In this document: piece after piece, positions 18,285-26,406 of the stretch
Layout of the letters: every line of letters begins with the position of its first letter
Numbering within the stretch: the stretch's first letter is position 1
Source: Rhabdochlamydiaceae bacterium
GTDB taxonomy: Bacteria; Chlamydiota; Chlamydiia; Chlamydiales; Rhabdochlamydiaceae
Assembly: GCA_019752555.1 (NCBI GenBank)
Contig: JAIELY010000003.1
Span: 28,458-92,457, forward strand
Direction: 5' to 3'
DNA: 64,000 nucleotides
The notes under the pieces: model-generated
The model's input: only the letters and a program-made list of their open reading frames with translations
The model's database searches: none
Told to the model about the DNA's origin: nothing
Translations under genes and position numbers: made by a program

Positions 18285-18797
18285 ATGATACGAGAGAAGT
18301 CGATAGTAAAGATCAAAAAAGGACTCTATATTTTTGGCCCAGCTTTTCAGCGGCGCGCTGTTTCCAATGAGCTTCTCGCTAATTTGATTTACAGTCCTTC
18401 TTACATTTCCTTAGAATATGCATTGTCTAGGTATGGTCTGATTCCTGAAAGAACGTATACAATCACAAGCATTTGTCTTAATCGTTCTAAGACATTTAAA
18501 ACAGAGGTCGCCACTTTTGCTTACCGATCATGTCCCGTTTCGGTTTACCCTTTAGGAATCCAACAAATCGATTTACCTGAGGAGGGAAGCTATCTGATTG
18601 CAACGCCGGAAAAGGCTCTTGTTGATTTGATTTCACAAGTCAAAGGGCTCAATTGCACGGCTGACATGAAGGAATATCTTTATGAAAATATGCGAATGGA
18701 GCAATCTGATTTGAGAAAATTGAACAAGAAGCTGCTTTTAGAAATCTGTAACTGCTGCAACATGTCTAACATTTTAATTCAAGCGATCTATGATTAA
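18285..18797 (+). CDS. AbiEi-like antitoxin, N-terminally shortened
   Basis: 170-residue protein matching type IV AbiEi antitoxins: IKKGLYIFGP at the end of the usual winged helix, then SPSYISLEYALSRYGLIPE, YPLGIQQIDLPEEGSYLIATPEKALVDL, typical of the domain. Family members normally carry ~40 more N-terminal residues forming the DNA-binding helix-turn-helix. Here the frame is closed by TAA at 18267-18269, 15 bases before the ATG, so only the wing remains. There is no good ribosome site. It overlaps the downstream toxin by 8 bases. It is either a truncated, perhaps non-repressing antitoxin, or a natural short form. Confidence 0.8.
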   Translation: MIREKSIVKIKKGLYIFGPAFQRRAVSNELLANLIYSPSYISLEYALSRYGLIPERTYTITSICLNRSKTFKTEVATFAYRSCPVSVYPLGIQQIDLPEEGSYLIATPEKALVDLISQVKGLNCTADMKEYLYENMRMEQSDLRKLNKKLLLEICNCCNMSNILIQAIYD

Positions 18798-19659
18798 TCA
18801 AGTAATCACAAATTGGCTCAAAAAATATTCGTGCACTTCAAAGGATGATTACCGAAACGCGTTGCAGGAGATTATTCAAGAAATCGCTTTGGAAGGTCTT
18901 GCGAGAGCGAAATTTTTCGAAAAAGCTGCTTTTTATGGTGGTACTTGTTTGCGAATTCTTCACCGGCTTGACCGATTTAGTGAAGATCTTCTCTTTTCTC
19001 TATTGTCTCCAGATCCGACATTTCAATTGGAGCCTTACCTGAAATCTGTAGAGCTGCATCTTCGAAGTTATGGATTTCTTATTTCAATTATAAAGAAAGA
19101 AAAAACAGCAAAAAGTGCAGTCTTATCGGCTTTCCCTAAAGCCAATACGCTGGAAAACTTCATTCGGATTGGTCTTTCTAGTCAGGATCGTCAACGTGTT
19201 CACTTGGATGAGAATATCAAGATAAAGCTAGAAATTGATACTGATCCTCCTCTTGGTTTTGAAACAGAAATGATCGAAATGCATACCCCAGGTTTATTTT
19301 ACGTCAAAAGCTATGTTCTACCGGATCTGTTTGCCGGAAAGATGAGTGCGGTTCTTGCTAGCGAGTGGCGGGGGAGAACCAAAGGAAGAGATTGGTATGA
19401 TTTAGTTTGGTATGTTGCCAAAAAAGTTCCTTTGCATTTAGCGCACCTCGAGAAGAGGCTCAAGCAAACAGCTTTTATAGAAGAAGGAGTTGCGTTTGAC
19501 CCTCAAGCATTTTCAAAGCTCTATCTGGATAGAGTAGAAAAGCTAGATGTTCTTGCCGCAAAGGAAGATGTTGTCCATTTCGTTCGCGATTCACAAGCTT
19601 TAGACATTTGGTCGAAGAGTTATTTTATTGAGCTCCTTGCCAAAATCACCTTTTGTTGA
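18790..19659 (+). CDS. AbiEii/AbiGii-type nucleotidyltransferase toxin, active site altered
   Basis: 289-residue partner of the preceding antitoxin. The nucleotidyltransferase core shows FYGGTCLRILHRL (48-60) and RFSEDLLFSLL. The family motif is GGTxLR...RxSxDLDF, in which both Asp residues bind metal; here the second is Leu68 (Asp66 retained), so catalysis may be lost. Later motifs are normal: KMSAVLASEWRGRTKGRDWYDLVWY. Known members nucleotidylate tRNA or similar substrates with GTP or other NTPs. It overlaps the antitoxin by 8 bases and runs 60 bases into the 3' end of the convergent gene 19600-20112. Together with the shortened antitoxin it suggests a decaying or neutralised module. Confidence 0.85.
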   Translation: MINQVITNWLKKYSCTSKDDYRNALQEIIQEIALEGLARAKFFEKAAFYGGTCLRILHRLDRFSEDLLFSLLSPDPTFQLEPYLKSVELHLRSYGFLISIIKKEKTAKSAVLSAFPKANTLENFIRIGLSSQDRQRVHLDENIKIKLEIDTDPPLGFETEMIEMHTPGLFYVKSYVLPDLFAGKMSAVLASEWRGRTKGRDWYDLVWYVAKKVPLHLAHLEKRLKQTAFIEEGVAFDPQAFSKLYLDRVEKLDVLAAKEDVVHFVRDSQALDIWSKSYFIELLAKITFC

Positions 19660-20112
19660 TGGTCCAATCGCTTGCAGAGGCCGTCTTTTGCGAAGGACGA
19701 TTCCTTTACCTAACAATTGTATGACTTTAGACAGGGTGCCAGAGTCGAGAGTTTCCACCGATTCATGAGCGGTGAGCTTAAGAAAATCGCGGTTCACAAT
19801 TTGCGGAAATAGGATTCCTAGAAATGATACAGGGATAGAGCCTGCATGGACTAGTGCATCATATGCATTTTCATACAAAGAGGCTTTGAAGCTTGGGATA
19901 AATCCTAGTGTAAAAACAAAGGCTGTAGCCGAAAGGACTGTTAAAGCCACATTGTAGATAAGATACGCATGCGCATCAAAAGCTGCGGCGACAAAATCCA
20001 TTCTTCCGCACAAGGAAGTTTTGATCAGATACTCTTTCGTGTTCTGAGGCTTTATTTCAGCGCAGCTGTGATAAAAGAAATAAAAATCTTTGATTTCAGA
20101 AACAATACCCAT
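19600..20112 (-). CDS. Small membrane protein of unknown function
   Basis: About 170 residues. A central hydrophobic stretch (LIYNVALTVLSATAFVFTLG) forms one long or two short membrane segments, followed by the amphipathic IPVSFLGILFPQIV. The C-terminal 60 residues are basic. I choose the ATG at 20112 because AGGG is well spaced before it; an ATG three codons upstream (20121) abuts that site. The last 60 bases overlap the convergent toxin gene. No family recognised. Small hydrophobic proteins with bilobed hydrophobic segments are typical chlamydial inclusion-membrane candidates, but the fit here is weak. Confidence 0.6.
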   Translation of the reverse strand: MGIVSEIKDFYFFYHSCAEIKPQNTKEYLIKTSLCGRMDFVAAAFDAHAYLIYNVALTVLSATAFVFTLGFIPSFKASLYENAYDALVHAGSIPVSFLGILFPQIVNRDFLKLTAHESVETLDSGTLSKVIQLLGKGIVLRKRRPLQAIGPSTKGDFGKELNKITLRPNV

Positions 20113-20136
20113 CAGATACATCCCTATCTTATTGCC

Positions 20137-21429
20137 TTACACTTCAGCAGCAGACCATTGAGATTTCTTGAGTGTGAATTGTATTACTCCCAATAACATG
20201 CCGATAATCAAGGGCAGGGTGTAGTACAGGTTGGGGATTTTGATCCAACTATAGTAGCCGAGTATGGAGCAGGAAATGAAGGCGAGAAGTGTCGCGGCGA
20301 CATGAACAATCTTCTTTTGTCTGACATAGGTGATAAACACAGAGGCAAGTGTGAGAGCAAATGCAGTTAAGACGCCGAGATTTGTTAGAGAAAAGAGGAT
20401 ATCGATGTCTGTAATGAATGTGAGGAGTAAAAAGAGGATCACTCCATGAGCTATGACAGAGTAAGTGGGTCTCTCGTTGCGGTTGAGCTTGGATAGAAGC
20501 TGATCGCCTATGATCATTTTCTTTTTAGCCAAAAAGTAAAGGTTGGAAATATTGCTCAAGGACATGCCAAGAATCGAATTTGCCCAGCAAAAAAGGATCG
20601 CTCCTAAAACAGCCGTTTGCAATGCGACCTCTAAACTTGGAGACAGCCCGAGAAAGCTTGGGAAACTTACAGCTCCAAATGCGGCTAGTTGTTCAGCTCC
20701 CATGATGTAGAATAGACCGATATGGAAAAGGGAGTAGAGTGCAACTGTGACAAAGAAGCCAGTGAGGATGACGGATGAGACTTTTTGCGGACCGTCTTTG
20801 AGAAGGCCTCCGATACTGCAGCAGACTTCAAAGCCCCAGAAGGCGAAGATTACAGTAGGAACAGCAGAACCTAATTGAGAAAGTGCGCTTAGAGAAAAAG
20901 AGAGGTTAGGCTGAAAGTATGCGACGATAAGAGCGATGACTAAAAGAATTGGGGTTACCTTTAGTAAAGTGGCAACGCTTTGAATCTTACTGATTTTGTT
21001 AATAGAGAGCAGTTGAATCAGTGTATAAAAAATCGCTGCAGTTGCATTAAACAAAATAGGGTGGTCTGTTAGAACGCTAAGCCCTGTATGCAAAACAAGT
21101 CCTGAACGCAGCACGGCTGCAAGGCTTGCAGCTGAGGCGATAAATCCAAGCAAATATCCCCAATGGGCTACAAATCCTGCCGTCGGATTCATCCCAGATG
21201 AGCAGTAATGGTAAAACCCTCCTTCTCCTGGATACAGCTGAGCTGCTTTAGAAACTCCCCAGATCACGGGAAAAAGAAGAAGGCCGATAAGAGGCCAGCC
21301 CAAAAAACTTGATGAGCCAGCAGCTGCCGTCATGGGGCCGACTGCATAAAAGATACCAGCCCCTACCATGATATTGACGCTCATGAGGACTGCGGAAAAG
21401 AACGAAATTTTGCCAGTGTTTGTTTTCAT
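20137..21429 (-). CDS. APC-family amino acid permease
   Basis: 430-residue inner-membrane transporter with about 12 membrane segments. The N-terminal signature VNIMVGAGIFYAVGPMT contains the GAGIF motif of the amino acid-polyamine-organocation superfamily. It is followed by PGEGGFYHYCSSGMNPTAGFVAHWGYLLGF, typical of the basic amino acid/arginine-ornithine branch. TVIFAFWGFEVCCSIGGLL is the segment 6 helix break. Substrate is probably an amino acid taken from the host, but specificity cannot be read. It is the first gene of a divergent pair with the plus-strand gene at 21558. Confidence 0.88.
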   Translation of the reverse strand: MKTNTGKISFFSAVLMSVNIMVGAGIFYAVGPMTAAAGSSSFLGWPLIGLLLFPVIWGVSKAAQLYPGEGGFYHYCSSGMNPTAGFVAHWGYLLGFIASAASLAAVLRSGLVLHTGLSVLTDHPILFNATAAIFYTLIQLLSINKISKIQSVATLLKVTPILLVIALIVAYFQPNLSFSLSALSQLGSAVPTVIFAFWGFEVCCSIGGLLKDGPQKVSSVILTGFFVTVALYSLFHIGLFYIMGAEQLAAFGAVSFPSFLGLSPSLEVALQTAVLGAILFCWANSILGMSLSNISNLYFLAKKKMIIGDQLLSKLNRNERPTYSVIAHGVILFLLLTFITDIDILFSLTNLGVLTAFALTLASVFITYVRQKKIVHVAATLLAFISCSILGYYSWIKIPNLYYTLPLIIGMLLGVIQFTLKKSQWSAAEV

Positions 21430-21557
21430 AGGCGCAAATTCTATCTTAATCTCTGGATTTTATGCAATCGCGAGAAAAAATTATCTAAAAGATGGATATT
21501 TTTTACCTCAATTCCTGTATAAACATTGCCATTTTCCCCACCTGTAGGAGGTGTATC

Positions 21558-22331
21558 ATGGCCGCAATTACCAAAAAAGTAACTCCTTTCATTAAACAGA
21601 CCATTCCCGATGTTCTCCAACATCTCGATGAGGGTCAAAAGCAAGAATTAACGCAGATGGTGACAACCCTAAAAGGGCTAGCTTCAGAGCTGACAGAAAC
21701 AGCCGCAGGGCAAGTAGATAGTGTTAAAGGCTCCAAGTTCAATCATCCAGCCATCTTTACACCCGCTGCGGGAGCTTGGGTGGCAACGGTAGGTGCTTCT
21801 TTAAAAACACTTGAGGGGACCTGTTCTAAATCCGTTGATGAGACGTGCTATTTTCAAATCGGAGCGATCGGAAGTTTTGTGTTTTTAACGGTCGCCCTGC
21901 TTGTTGTTATTTATGTGCGTAATAAAAGATTTGAAACGACCCAGGTTCGAACAAAAAATCGCGACTTGCTCAAAGCGATGGAGGGCCGCTTTCATCTTTT
22001 TAAAAAAGCCCGTAGCCTCGCTGAGGGCGCAATCGCAGAAGATGTTCAAAATCCTCTTGAATTATTGAATCGTCTTAAGCCTTTTTTTGTAGGGAGCAAA
22101 TCGCGCTCGGTGCCCTCTGATTTGGCAAGCCAATGGGGGACTGCTATTTATCTCGCAAACAAGCCGGAAAAGTTAAGAAATCACATCAATGCGAACGTTC
22201 TTCCCTTGATCAAGCATTATGTCGAAGACCTTGGTCCTAAATTGCAGACATTGCAAACGGCAATGGGAGTGGCTCAAGGTGTTTTAGGGCAACCGGATGT
22301 TGCCATTGAACTGCCAGAAGAAGAGCATTGA
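21558..22331 (+). CDS. Single-pass membrane protein of unknown function
   Basis: 257 residues from the ATG at 21558, which follows a textbook AGGAGGTG (21546-21553); the frame stays open further upstream but without such a site. Residues ~105-125 form one membrane helix (GSFVFLTVALLVVIYV), with a Cys pair just before it (GTCSKSVDETCYF). The remainder is helical and cytoplasmic by the positive-inside rule (RNKRFETTQVRTKNR). The C-terminus is acidic (ELPEEEH). No family recognised. It lies 52 bases upstream of the alanine symporter gene and may share its transcript. Confidence 0.75.
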   Translation: MAAITKKVTPFIKQTIPDVLQHLDEGQKQELTQMVTTLKGLASELTETAAGQVDSVKGSKFNHPAIFTPAAGAWVATVGASLKTLEGTCSKSVDETCYFQIGAIGSFVFLTVALLVVIYVRNKRFETTQVRTKNRDLLKAMEGRFHLFKKARSLAEGAIAEDVQNPLELLNRLKPFFVGSKSRSVPSDLASQWGTAIYLANKPEKLRNHINANVLPLIKHYVEDLGPKLQTLQTAMGVAQGVLGQPDVAIELPEEEH

Positions 22332-22383
22332 TTTTCAAGTGGGCTTAGAGTAAAATGGCTGCCTAAATTTTTAAGGAACCTCT

Positions 22384-23739
22384 ATGCTTTCGTCTTTTTT
22401 TCGTTTTTTAAGCGATGCTGACCAGTTTTTTTGGAGCTATATCGCTTTTGTCTTAATTATGGTCTTTGGTGTCTTTCTGACAGCGAAGATGCGTTTTTTT
22501 CAGATCCGTTCTTTGCCCATTGCGGTGAAAACGTTTGTTGAATTTATGAAGATGAAAGGAAGCGAATCACAGGGAGTTCATCCAATTAAAGTTTTTTTTG
22601 CGTCTGTTGGCGGAATGATCGGGATTGGGAATGTAGTCGGGATTGCCACTGCAGTTCAGATTGGCGGACCGGGCGCCTTATTTTGGGTGTGGGTGGCTGG
22701 GCTCATTGGGGCAATGATAAAGTACTCTGAGATCCTCCTGGGCTTGAAATACCGTGTGCGCAACGATCAGGGAGGCTATGACGGCGGTCCGGTTTATTTT
22801 TTACGGGCAGCCTTTAAAAACCGATGGATTTCTATCGTGGTGGCCGTTCTTCTCTGTATCTACGGGGTCGAAATATACCAGTTCACTGTGGTTACAGAAA
22901 GCCTTTCTGCAAATTTGCCTATCAATCGCTACTTGTTAATGGCAGTCTTTCTTGCGATGATTCTCTATGCTGGAATTGGGGGAGTGCGCCGTATTGGAAA
23001 AATCTGTTCTCTTGTGATGCCTTTTTTTCTCGCAGGATATCTTTTAATGGGACTATGGCTCATTGGACGAGAAGCTCACCTTCTGCCTGGGATCTTTGCG
23101 GATGTCTTTCGCTCAGCATTTATGGGGCATGCTGCCGTCGGTGGCTTTGTGGGAAGCTCTTTAATTTTGACGATTCAGCACGGTATTGCTCGAGCAGCCT
23201 ATTCTGCAGATTTGGGAATTGGCTATGACTCGATCATCCAAAGTGAATCGAATACTGTCTATCCACAAAAGCAAGCGCGCCTTGCGATTTTGGGTGTGTT
23301 TATCGACAATTTAATCTGCTCGATTAGCATTTTGATCGTCCTTGTTTCAGGCGTCTGGGCAGTAAGCCCTTCGATCGAAGGTTCCGCTTTAATGCAGGTG
23401 GCTTTAGGGAAATATTTCCCTTCGATGAACTTATTCGTTCCTCTGTTTTTACTTATCGTTGGTTACACGACGATTATCGCTTTCTTTTGCGTGGGAATGA
23501 AATGCGCTCGGTTCCTCTCTCCAAAGTTTGGGGAAAAAATTTATATTCTCTATGCGGTTGCATCCTTCATCTTTTTCTCCTTTTTTGATCAGACAAAAGC
23601 TCTTCTCATCATGTCGATTTCTGGAGCACTCCTTCTGAGCATCAATTTGCTCGGAATGTTTCGCCTGCGAAAAGAGATTATGGATCCAGGTGGCGCGCCT
23701 GAGGAACCAGCAGTGACAGAGGTCATCCCTACTCTTTAA
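22384..23739 (+). CDS. Sodium:alanine (AGCS-family) symporter
   Basis: 451-residue inner-membrane transporter. VGGMIGIGNVVGIATAVQIGGPGALFWVWV is the AGCS signature, followed by KYSEILLGLKYRVR and GGPVYFL. GIARAAYSADLGIGYDSI and the C-terminal helices complete a family-length protein. These proteins import alanine or glycine with sodium. Start at an ATG preceded by AAGGAACC. It may be co-transcribed with the membrane protein before it. Family is firm, substrate is by family. Confidence 0.92.
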   Translation: MLSSFFRFLSDADQFFWSYIAFVLIMVFGVFLTAKMRFFQIRSLPIAVKTFVEFMKMKGSESQGVHPIKVFFASVGGMIGIGNVVGIATAVQIGGPGALFWVWVAGLIGAMIKYSEILLGLKYRVRNDQGGYDGGPVYFLRAAFKNRWISIVVAVLLCIYGVEIYQFTVVTESLSANLPINRYLLMAVFLAMILYAGIGGVRRIGKICSLVMPFFLAGYLLMGLWLIGREAHLLPGIFADVFRSAFMGHAAVGGFVGSSLILTIQHGIARAAYSADLGIGYDSIIQSESNTVYPQKQARLAILGVFIDNLICSISILIVLVSGVWAVSPSIEGSALMQVALGKYFPSMNLFVPLFLLIVGYTTIIAFFCVGMKCARFLSPKFGEKIYILYAVASFIFFSFFDQTKALLIMSISGALLLSINLLGMFRLRKEIMDPGGAPEEPAVTEVIPTL

Positions 23740-23911
23740 AATAGTTTTTAGCGTTACCGATCGTTCTTTCGTTTTTAATTCACATCACAAGCTGTTAATT
23801 ATATTACACTTGCGTCTCGTGTTTTATTGTTGATTATTAATTTAATTAAATGTTAAAATCTCTTTTAAATCAATAATCTTTTAAAAATAAACTAAATAAA
23901 AAGGTGAGTAA
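23740..23911 (+). promoter_or_regulatory. AT-rich leader of the GYP-module gene cluster
   Basis: Strongly AT-rich spacer. It contains AATTAAATGTTA at 23844-23855, identical over 12 bases to the hairpin arm at 13177-13188 before the first protease gene. The ribosome site is AAGGTGAG, 4 bases before the ATG at 23912. No clear -35/-10 pair. Confidence 0.45.
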
Positions 23912-24364
23912 ATGGAAATTACAAGTCAAATAACAGCACCCTCGGGTTATCCGTTATATATTGCGGATCTAGATGGGAATGCTCTGCAAATCATTTATAT
24001 GAGCACTTCTGATAGCTCGCATGAGGATTCGCTCTCGCATGAATCGATTGCTCAGATTCACGCCGTTGGAACACCTGTTATCCATCAGAGCGCTGATGTG
24101 CACCTGCCTGCATTAGGGCCTGCGGAGGCTATCTTCCTGAATCCTGAAGCGCCCTCTGAAGTTTCTACTCTGTCCGATGAAGACATGGATCCATTGTCCG
24201 ATCCGTCTGAAGCGATTCCGACGTTACAACGCAATGAAGATGTCCACAGTGATGCGCCGAGTTCTTACATTGATCCAGATCATTATACAGATAATGAAAT
24301 CTGGAATGAGTGGATGCAAAGCAGTCCAGATAACTCTGAGCAGGATGTATCAGACTCTGAATAA
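23912..24364 (+). CDS. GYP-module family protein 1, acidic C-terminus
   Basis: 150 residues. The first ~65 residues are shared with the next two genes: MEIT...SGYPLYIADLDGNALQIIYM, then an acidic stretch, HESIAQIH, and VIHQSAD. The rest is acidic and Ser/Asp-rich (SDEDMDPLSDPSE, SSPDNSEQDVSDSE) and probably disordered. No signal peptide, no membrane segment and no recognised domain. First of three tandem paralogues, each with its own ribosome site. The conserved head with unrelated tails is what one sees in effector families that share a secretion or chaperone-binding head; that role is inference. Confidence 0.75.
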   Translation: MEITSQITAPSGYPLYIADLDGNALQIIYMSTSDSSHEDSLSHESIAQIHAVGTPVIHQSADVHLPALGPAEAIFLNPEAPSEVSTLSDEDMDPLSDPSEAIPTLQRNEDVHSDAPSSYIDPDHYTDNEIWNEWMQSSPDNSEQDVSDSE

Positions 24365-24397
24365 AAAATAGATATCAAAATAAAAAAGAGGTGAAAA

Positions 24398-25057
24398 ATG
24401 GAAATTACAAATAAGGAAGTTACCAAGCAAGTTCAAATCCCATCAGGTTATCCGGTCTATGTCGCGGATCTGCAAGGAAATGAGCTCAACGTTTTTTATA
24501 TTGGCAGCCACAGCGCATCCGAAGAAAATTCTCCTTTTGAAGAGACGATTGCTGATACTCATGAAGTTGGAATACAATCGATCCATGATACAAGCGAAAT
24601 TACACCAGGGGAAATCGAAGCACATCGCGCATTTCTGCAAGATAGACGAACACTCCTTAAAGAAAAATTGAAAACATTGAAACAGGCTTCTAAAGAAACC
24701 ATCAAAATGGAACGAGAAATACTAATTAAAATTCAGAAAAAAGATAGAAACTTGAAGTCTTTTTGTAAAGAAATTGATGGGAAGGCATTGCCTAGAGCAT
24801 TCTTTAAAGGAACACTTAAGAATAAATATGAGAGCGCGCTGCCCGAGCATATTCCTTATCATCGAGATGTCATTAAAGGGCATAGTAAAATACACAATTA
24901 TTACACCACATACCAAGAAGTTTGTCGAGAAGCAGAGATCATTCATGAAAAACAACATAAAATCCAGGCCAAGTTATCTCTGATTCCGAACTCTTCAAGA
25001 CTCCAAGACGATTCTATAGTGATGGCAGATCTCATCCAACGGAGACTTGCTAACTAG
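24398..25057 (+). CDS. GYP-module family protein 2, coiled-coil C-terminus
   Basis: 219 residues. The head (MEITNKEV...IPSGYPVYVADLQGNELNVFYI, ...FEETIADTHEVG) matches the neighbours at GYPxYxxDLxGNxL. The tail is different: residues ~75-125 are a Lys/Glu/Leu-rich coiled coil (RTLLKEKLKTLKQASKETIK), followed by a basic helical region ending LIQRRLAN. It starts 33 bases after gene 1 behind AGAGGTGA and is followed by a hairpin. Tail unlike gene 1 or 3, so this is a mosaic within the family. Function unknown. Confidence 0.75.
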   Translation: MEITNKEVTKQVQIPSGYPVYVADLQGNELNVFYIGSHSASEENSPFEETIADTHEVGIQSIHDTSEITPGEIEAHRAFLQDRRTLLKEKLKTLKQASKETIKMEREILIKIQKKDRNLKSFCKEIDGKALPRAFFKGTLKNKYESALPEHIPYHRDVIKGHSKIHNYYTTYQEVCREAEIIHEKQHKIQAKLSLIPNSSRLQDDSIVMADLIQRRLAN

Positions 25058-25072
25058 TCGTCTGTAATAGAG

Positions 25073-25100
25073 ACCCGGACATGTCTGTGCCGGGTTTATA
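25073..25100 (+). terminator. Hairpin after GYP-module gene 2
   Basis: ACCCGG (25073-25078) pairs with CCGGGT (25090-25095), extended by ACA/TGT with one bulge, then TTTATA. It would weaken read-through into gene 3. Confidence 0.5.
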
Positions 25101-25141
25101 CTTATTAATAAATAATTTAAAAAACAAGGAAGAGGTGAAGG

Positions 25142-25543
25142 ATGGAAATCCTAGATAACGTTAGAGAACAATCTGGAACCCATTTGGGTTATCCAGTATA
25201 TCTCACAGATCTCAATGGAAATCATCTGCAAGTATTTTATGTTGATGGCGTCGAAGTAGTTTCTGAAGAGTTGATCGAGAGCATTGATTCGATTGCGCAG
25301 GGTGTCATTCATCAGACTGCTGATTCGAATGAGCCGGTTAACCTTATTGACGATTCCGACGAGGAGCAGGAAGTGAGTTCGTCTGATGCAAGTTCTTCTT
25401 CTAATTCCGACGAGGAGCAGGAAGTGGGTTCGTCTGACGATTATCCCTCCACTTCCGATTTTGTGTCTGAGAGTGAATCCGAAGGTGAGGTTGAGAACCA
25501 GAGCATCCTTACACTATCGACCAATAGGAAAAGAACGCGCTAG
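25142..25543 (+). CDS. GYP-module family protein 3, repetitive acidic tail
   Basis: 133 residues. The head LGYPVYLTDLNGNHLQVFYV ... IDSIAQGVIHQTAD aligns with genes 1 and 2. The tail is Ser/Asp/Glu-rich and built on a repeated SDEEQEV segment spaced 17 residues apart, ending in a basic TNRKRTR. The acidic serine clusters resemble casein kinase 2 sites, relevant only if the protein enters host cells. RBS GAGGTGAAGG precedes the ATG. The stop codon lies in the loop of a terminator hairpin. Function unknown. Confidence 0.73.
   Translation: MEILDNVREQSGTHLGYPVYLTDLNGNHLQVFYVDGVEVVSEELIESIDSIAQGVIHQTADSNEPVNLIDDSDEEQEVSSSDASSSSNSDEEQEVGSSDDYPSTSDFVSESESEGEVENQSILTLSTNRKRTR
25353..25437 (+). repeat. 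Direct repeat inside GYP-module gene 3
   Basis: Two 34-base units (25353-25386 and 25404-25437) differ at one base and start 51 bases apart, so the frame is kept. They encode SDEEQEV(S/G)SSD twice. Such an in-frame repeat can expand or contract by slippage. Confidence 0.8.
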
Positions 25544-25556
25544 CGCGTGTTTTTTT
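25535..25556 (+). terminator. Rho-independent terminator overlapping a stop codon
   Basis: Perfect palindrome ACGCGCTAGCGCGT (25535-25548) followed by G and seven T (25550-25556). The TAG stop of the GYP-module gene 3 is at its centre. It ends the three-gene cluster. Confidence 0.85.
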
Positions 25557-25602
25557 GCAGGAAGTCGTGCACCCATTAGCACTTCTTCCTTGCATTGGGC
25601 AA

Positions 25603-26334
25603 CTATTTTTCTGACAGTTTTAAATATTTGTAGAAGGCTGTGTGTCCGTTATAAAGGGAGATAATGAATCCCTCTTTTCCACAAAAACATCCCCGTTTAA
25701 GAAGATAACTTTTGAGAAATGCGCTCCATCCATGCAAAAGAGCTTTAAGAAGAGAGGCGCTTTTGCGTCCTTTGTTTTGTTCAGCAAAGAGGGTGGAGTA
25801 GGTCTGCATTTTCGCTAAAAAGTCGCTCATGTTCCGGTAGGGGGTATGTAGGATGGGAAAAGCAAGGGCTCGGACGAATAGCCCTTTTGAAATAATTTTT
25901 TCATGAACAGCGTCGCCAGAAAAACGGGTAGCTGTTCGATTGTAGAGGCGGATCACCCAGTCGGGATGCCAGCCGCCGCAGCCCTTGATCCATTTTCCGT
26001 TAAAATAATTCTTTCTTTGAATTTGATAGATGCTCTTAGGATCTAGGGCAAGGGTCAGAATTTCTTTTGAGAGCGAATCTGTGAGGACCTCGTCACTATC
26101 TAGAGAGAGGATCCAATCGTAAGTGGCTAAAGAAGAGGCTTTGTTGTGGGTTGGCCCAAAGCCAATAAAGGTGTCTTGGATGATTTTGACATTAGGATAC
26201 TCAGCGGCGATTTTTAGTGTTTGATCGGTGGATCCCGTATCAAAAAGGAGGACTTCGGAAAAATCTTTTACCGAATCTAAGGTCGCTTTCAACGAGTTTT
26301 CAGAGTTTTTTGTCAAAATGGTGACTGTAATCAT
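25603..26334 (-). CDS. Family 2 glycosyltransferase, WaaE/KdtX-like
   Basis: 243 residues with the GT-A fold: VTILTKNSENSLKATLDSV at the start, EVLLFDTGSTDQT, and the metal-binding LSLDSDEVL (DxD). KGCGGWHPDWVIRLYNR and GDAVHEKI are typical of the LPS core branch (WaaE/KdtX-like), which adds a sugar to the inner core of LPS at the cytoplasmic face of the inner membrane. The gene stands alone, divergent from the IMPDH-family gene. Donor and acceptor are not known. The chlamydial context with waaA suggests LPS or another surface glycan. Confidence 0.85.
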   Translation of the reverse strand: MITVTILTKNSENSLKATLDSVKDFSEVLLFDTGSTDQTLKIAAEYPNVKIIQDTFIGFGPTHNKASSLATYDWILSLDSDEVLTDSLSKEILTLALDPKSIYQIQRKNYFNGKWIKGCGGWHPDWVIRLYNRTATRFSGDAVHEKIISKGLFVRALAFPILHTPYRNMSDFLAKMQTYSTLFAEQNKGRKSASLLKALLHGWSAFLKSYLLKRGCFCGKEGFIISLYNGHTAFYKYLKLSEK

Positions 26335-26406
26335 GGATAGGAGTTTATCAAAGATTCTCTTTTTGATATAGTGTCAGTAGTTTTGATTTACCTAAAGGAA
26401 TGACCC

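Noticed and set aside
18790..19659. Terminal Cys of the AbiEii-like protein (ITFC) as a lipidation site
   Set aside because: Cys is the last residue; no CaaX and no CC/CxC geranylgeranyl motif.
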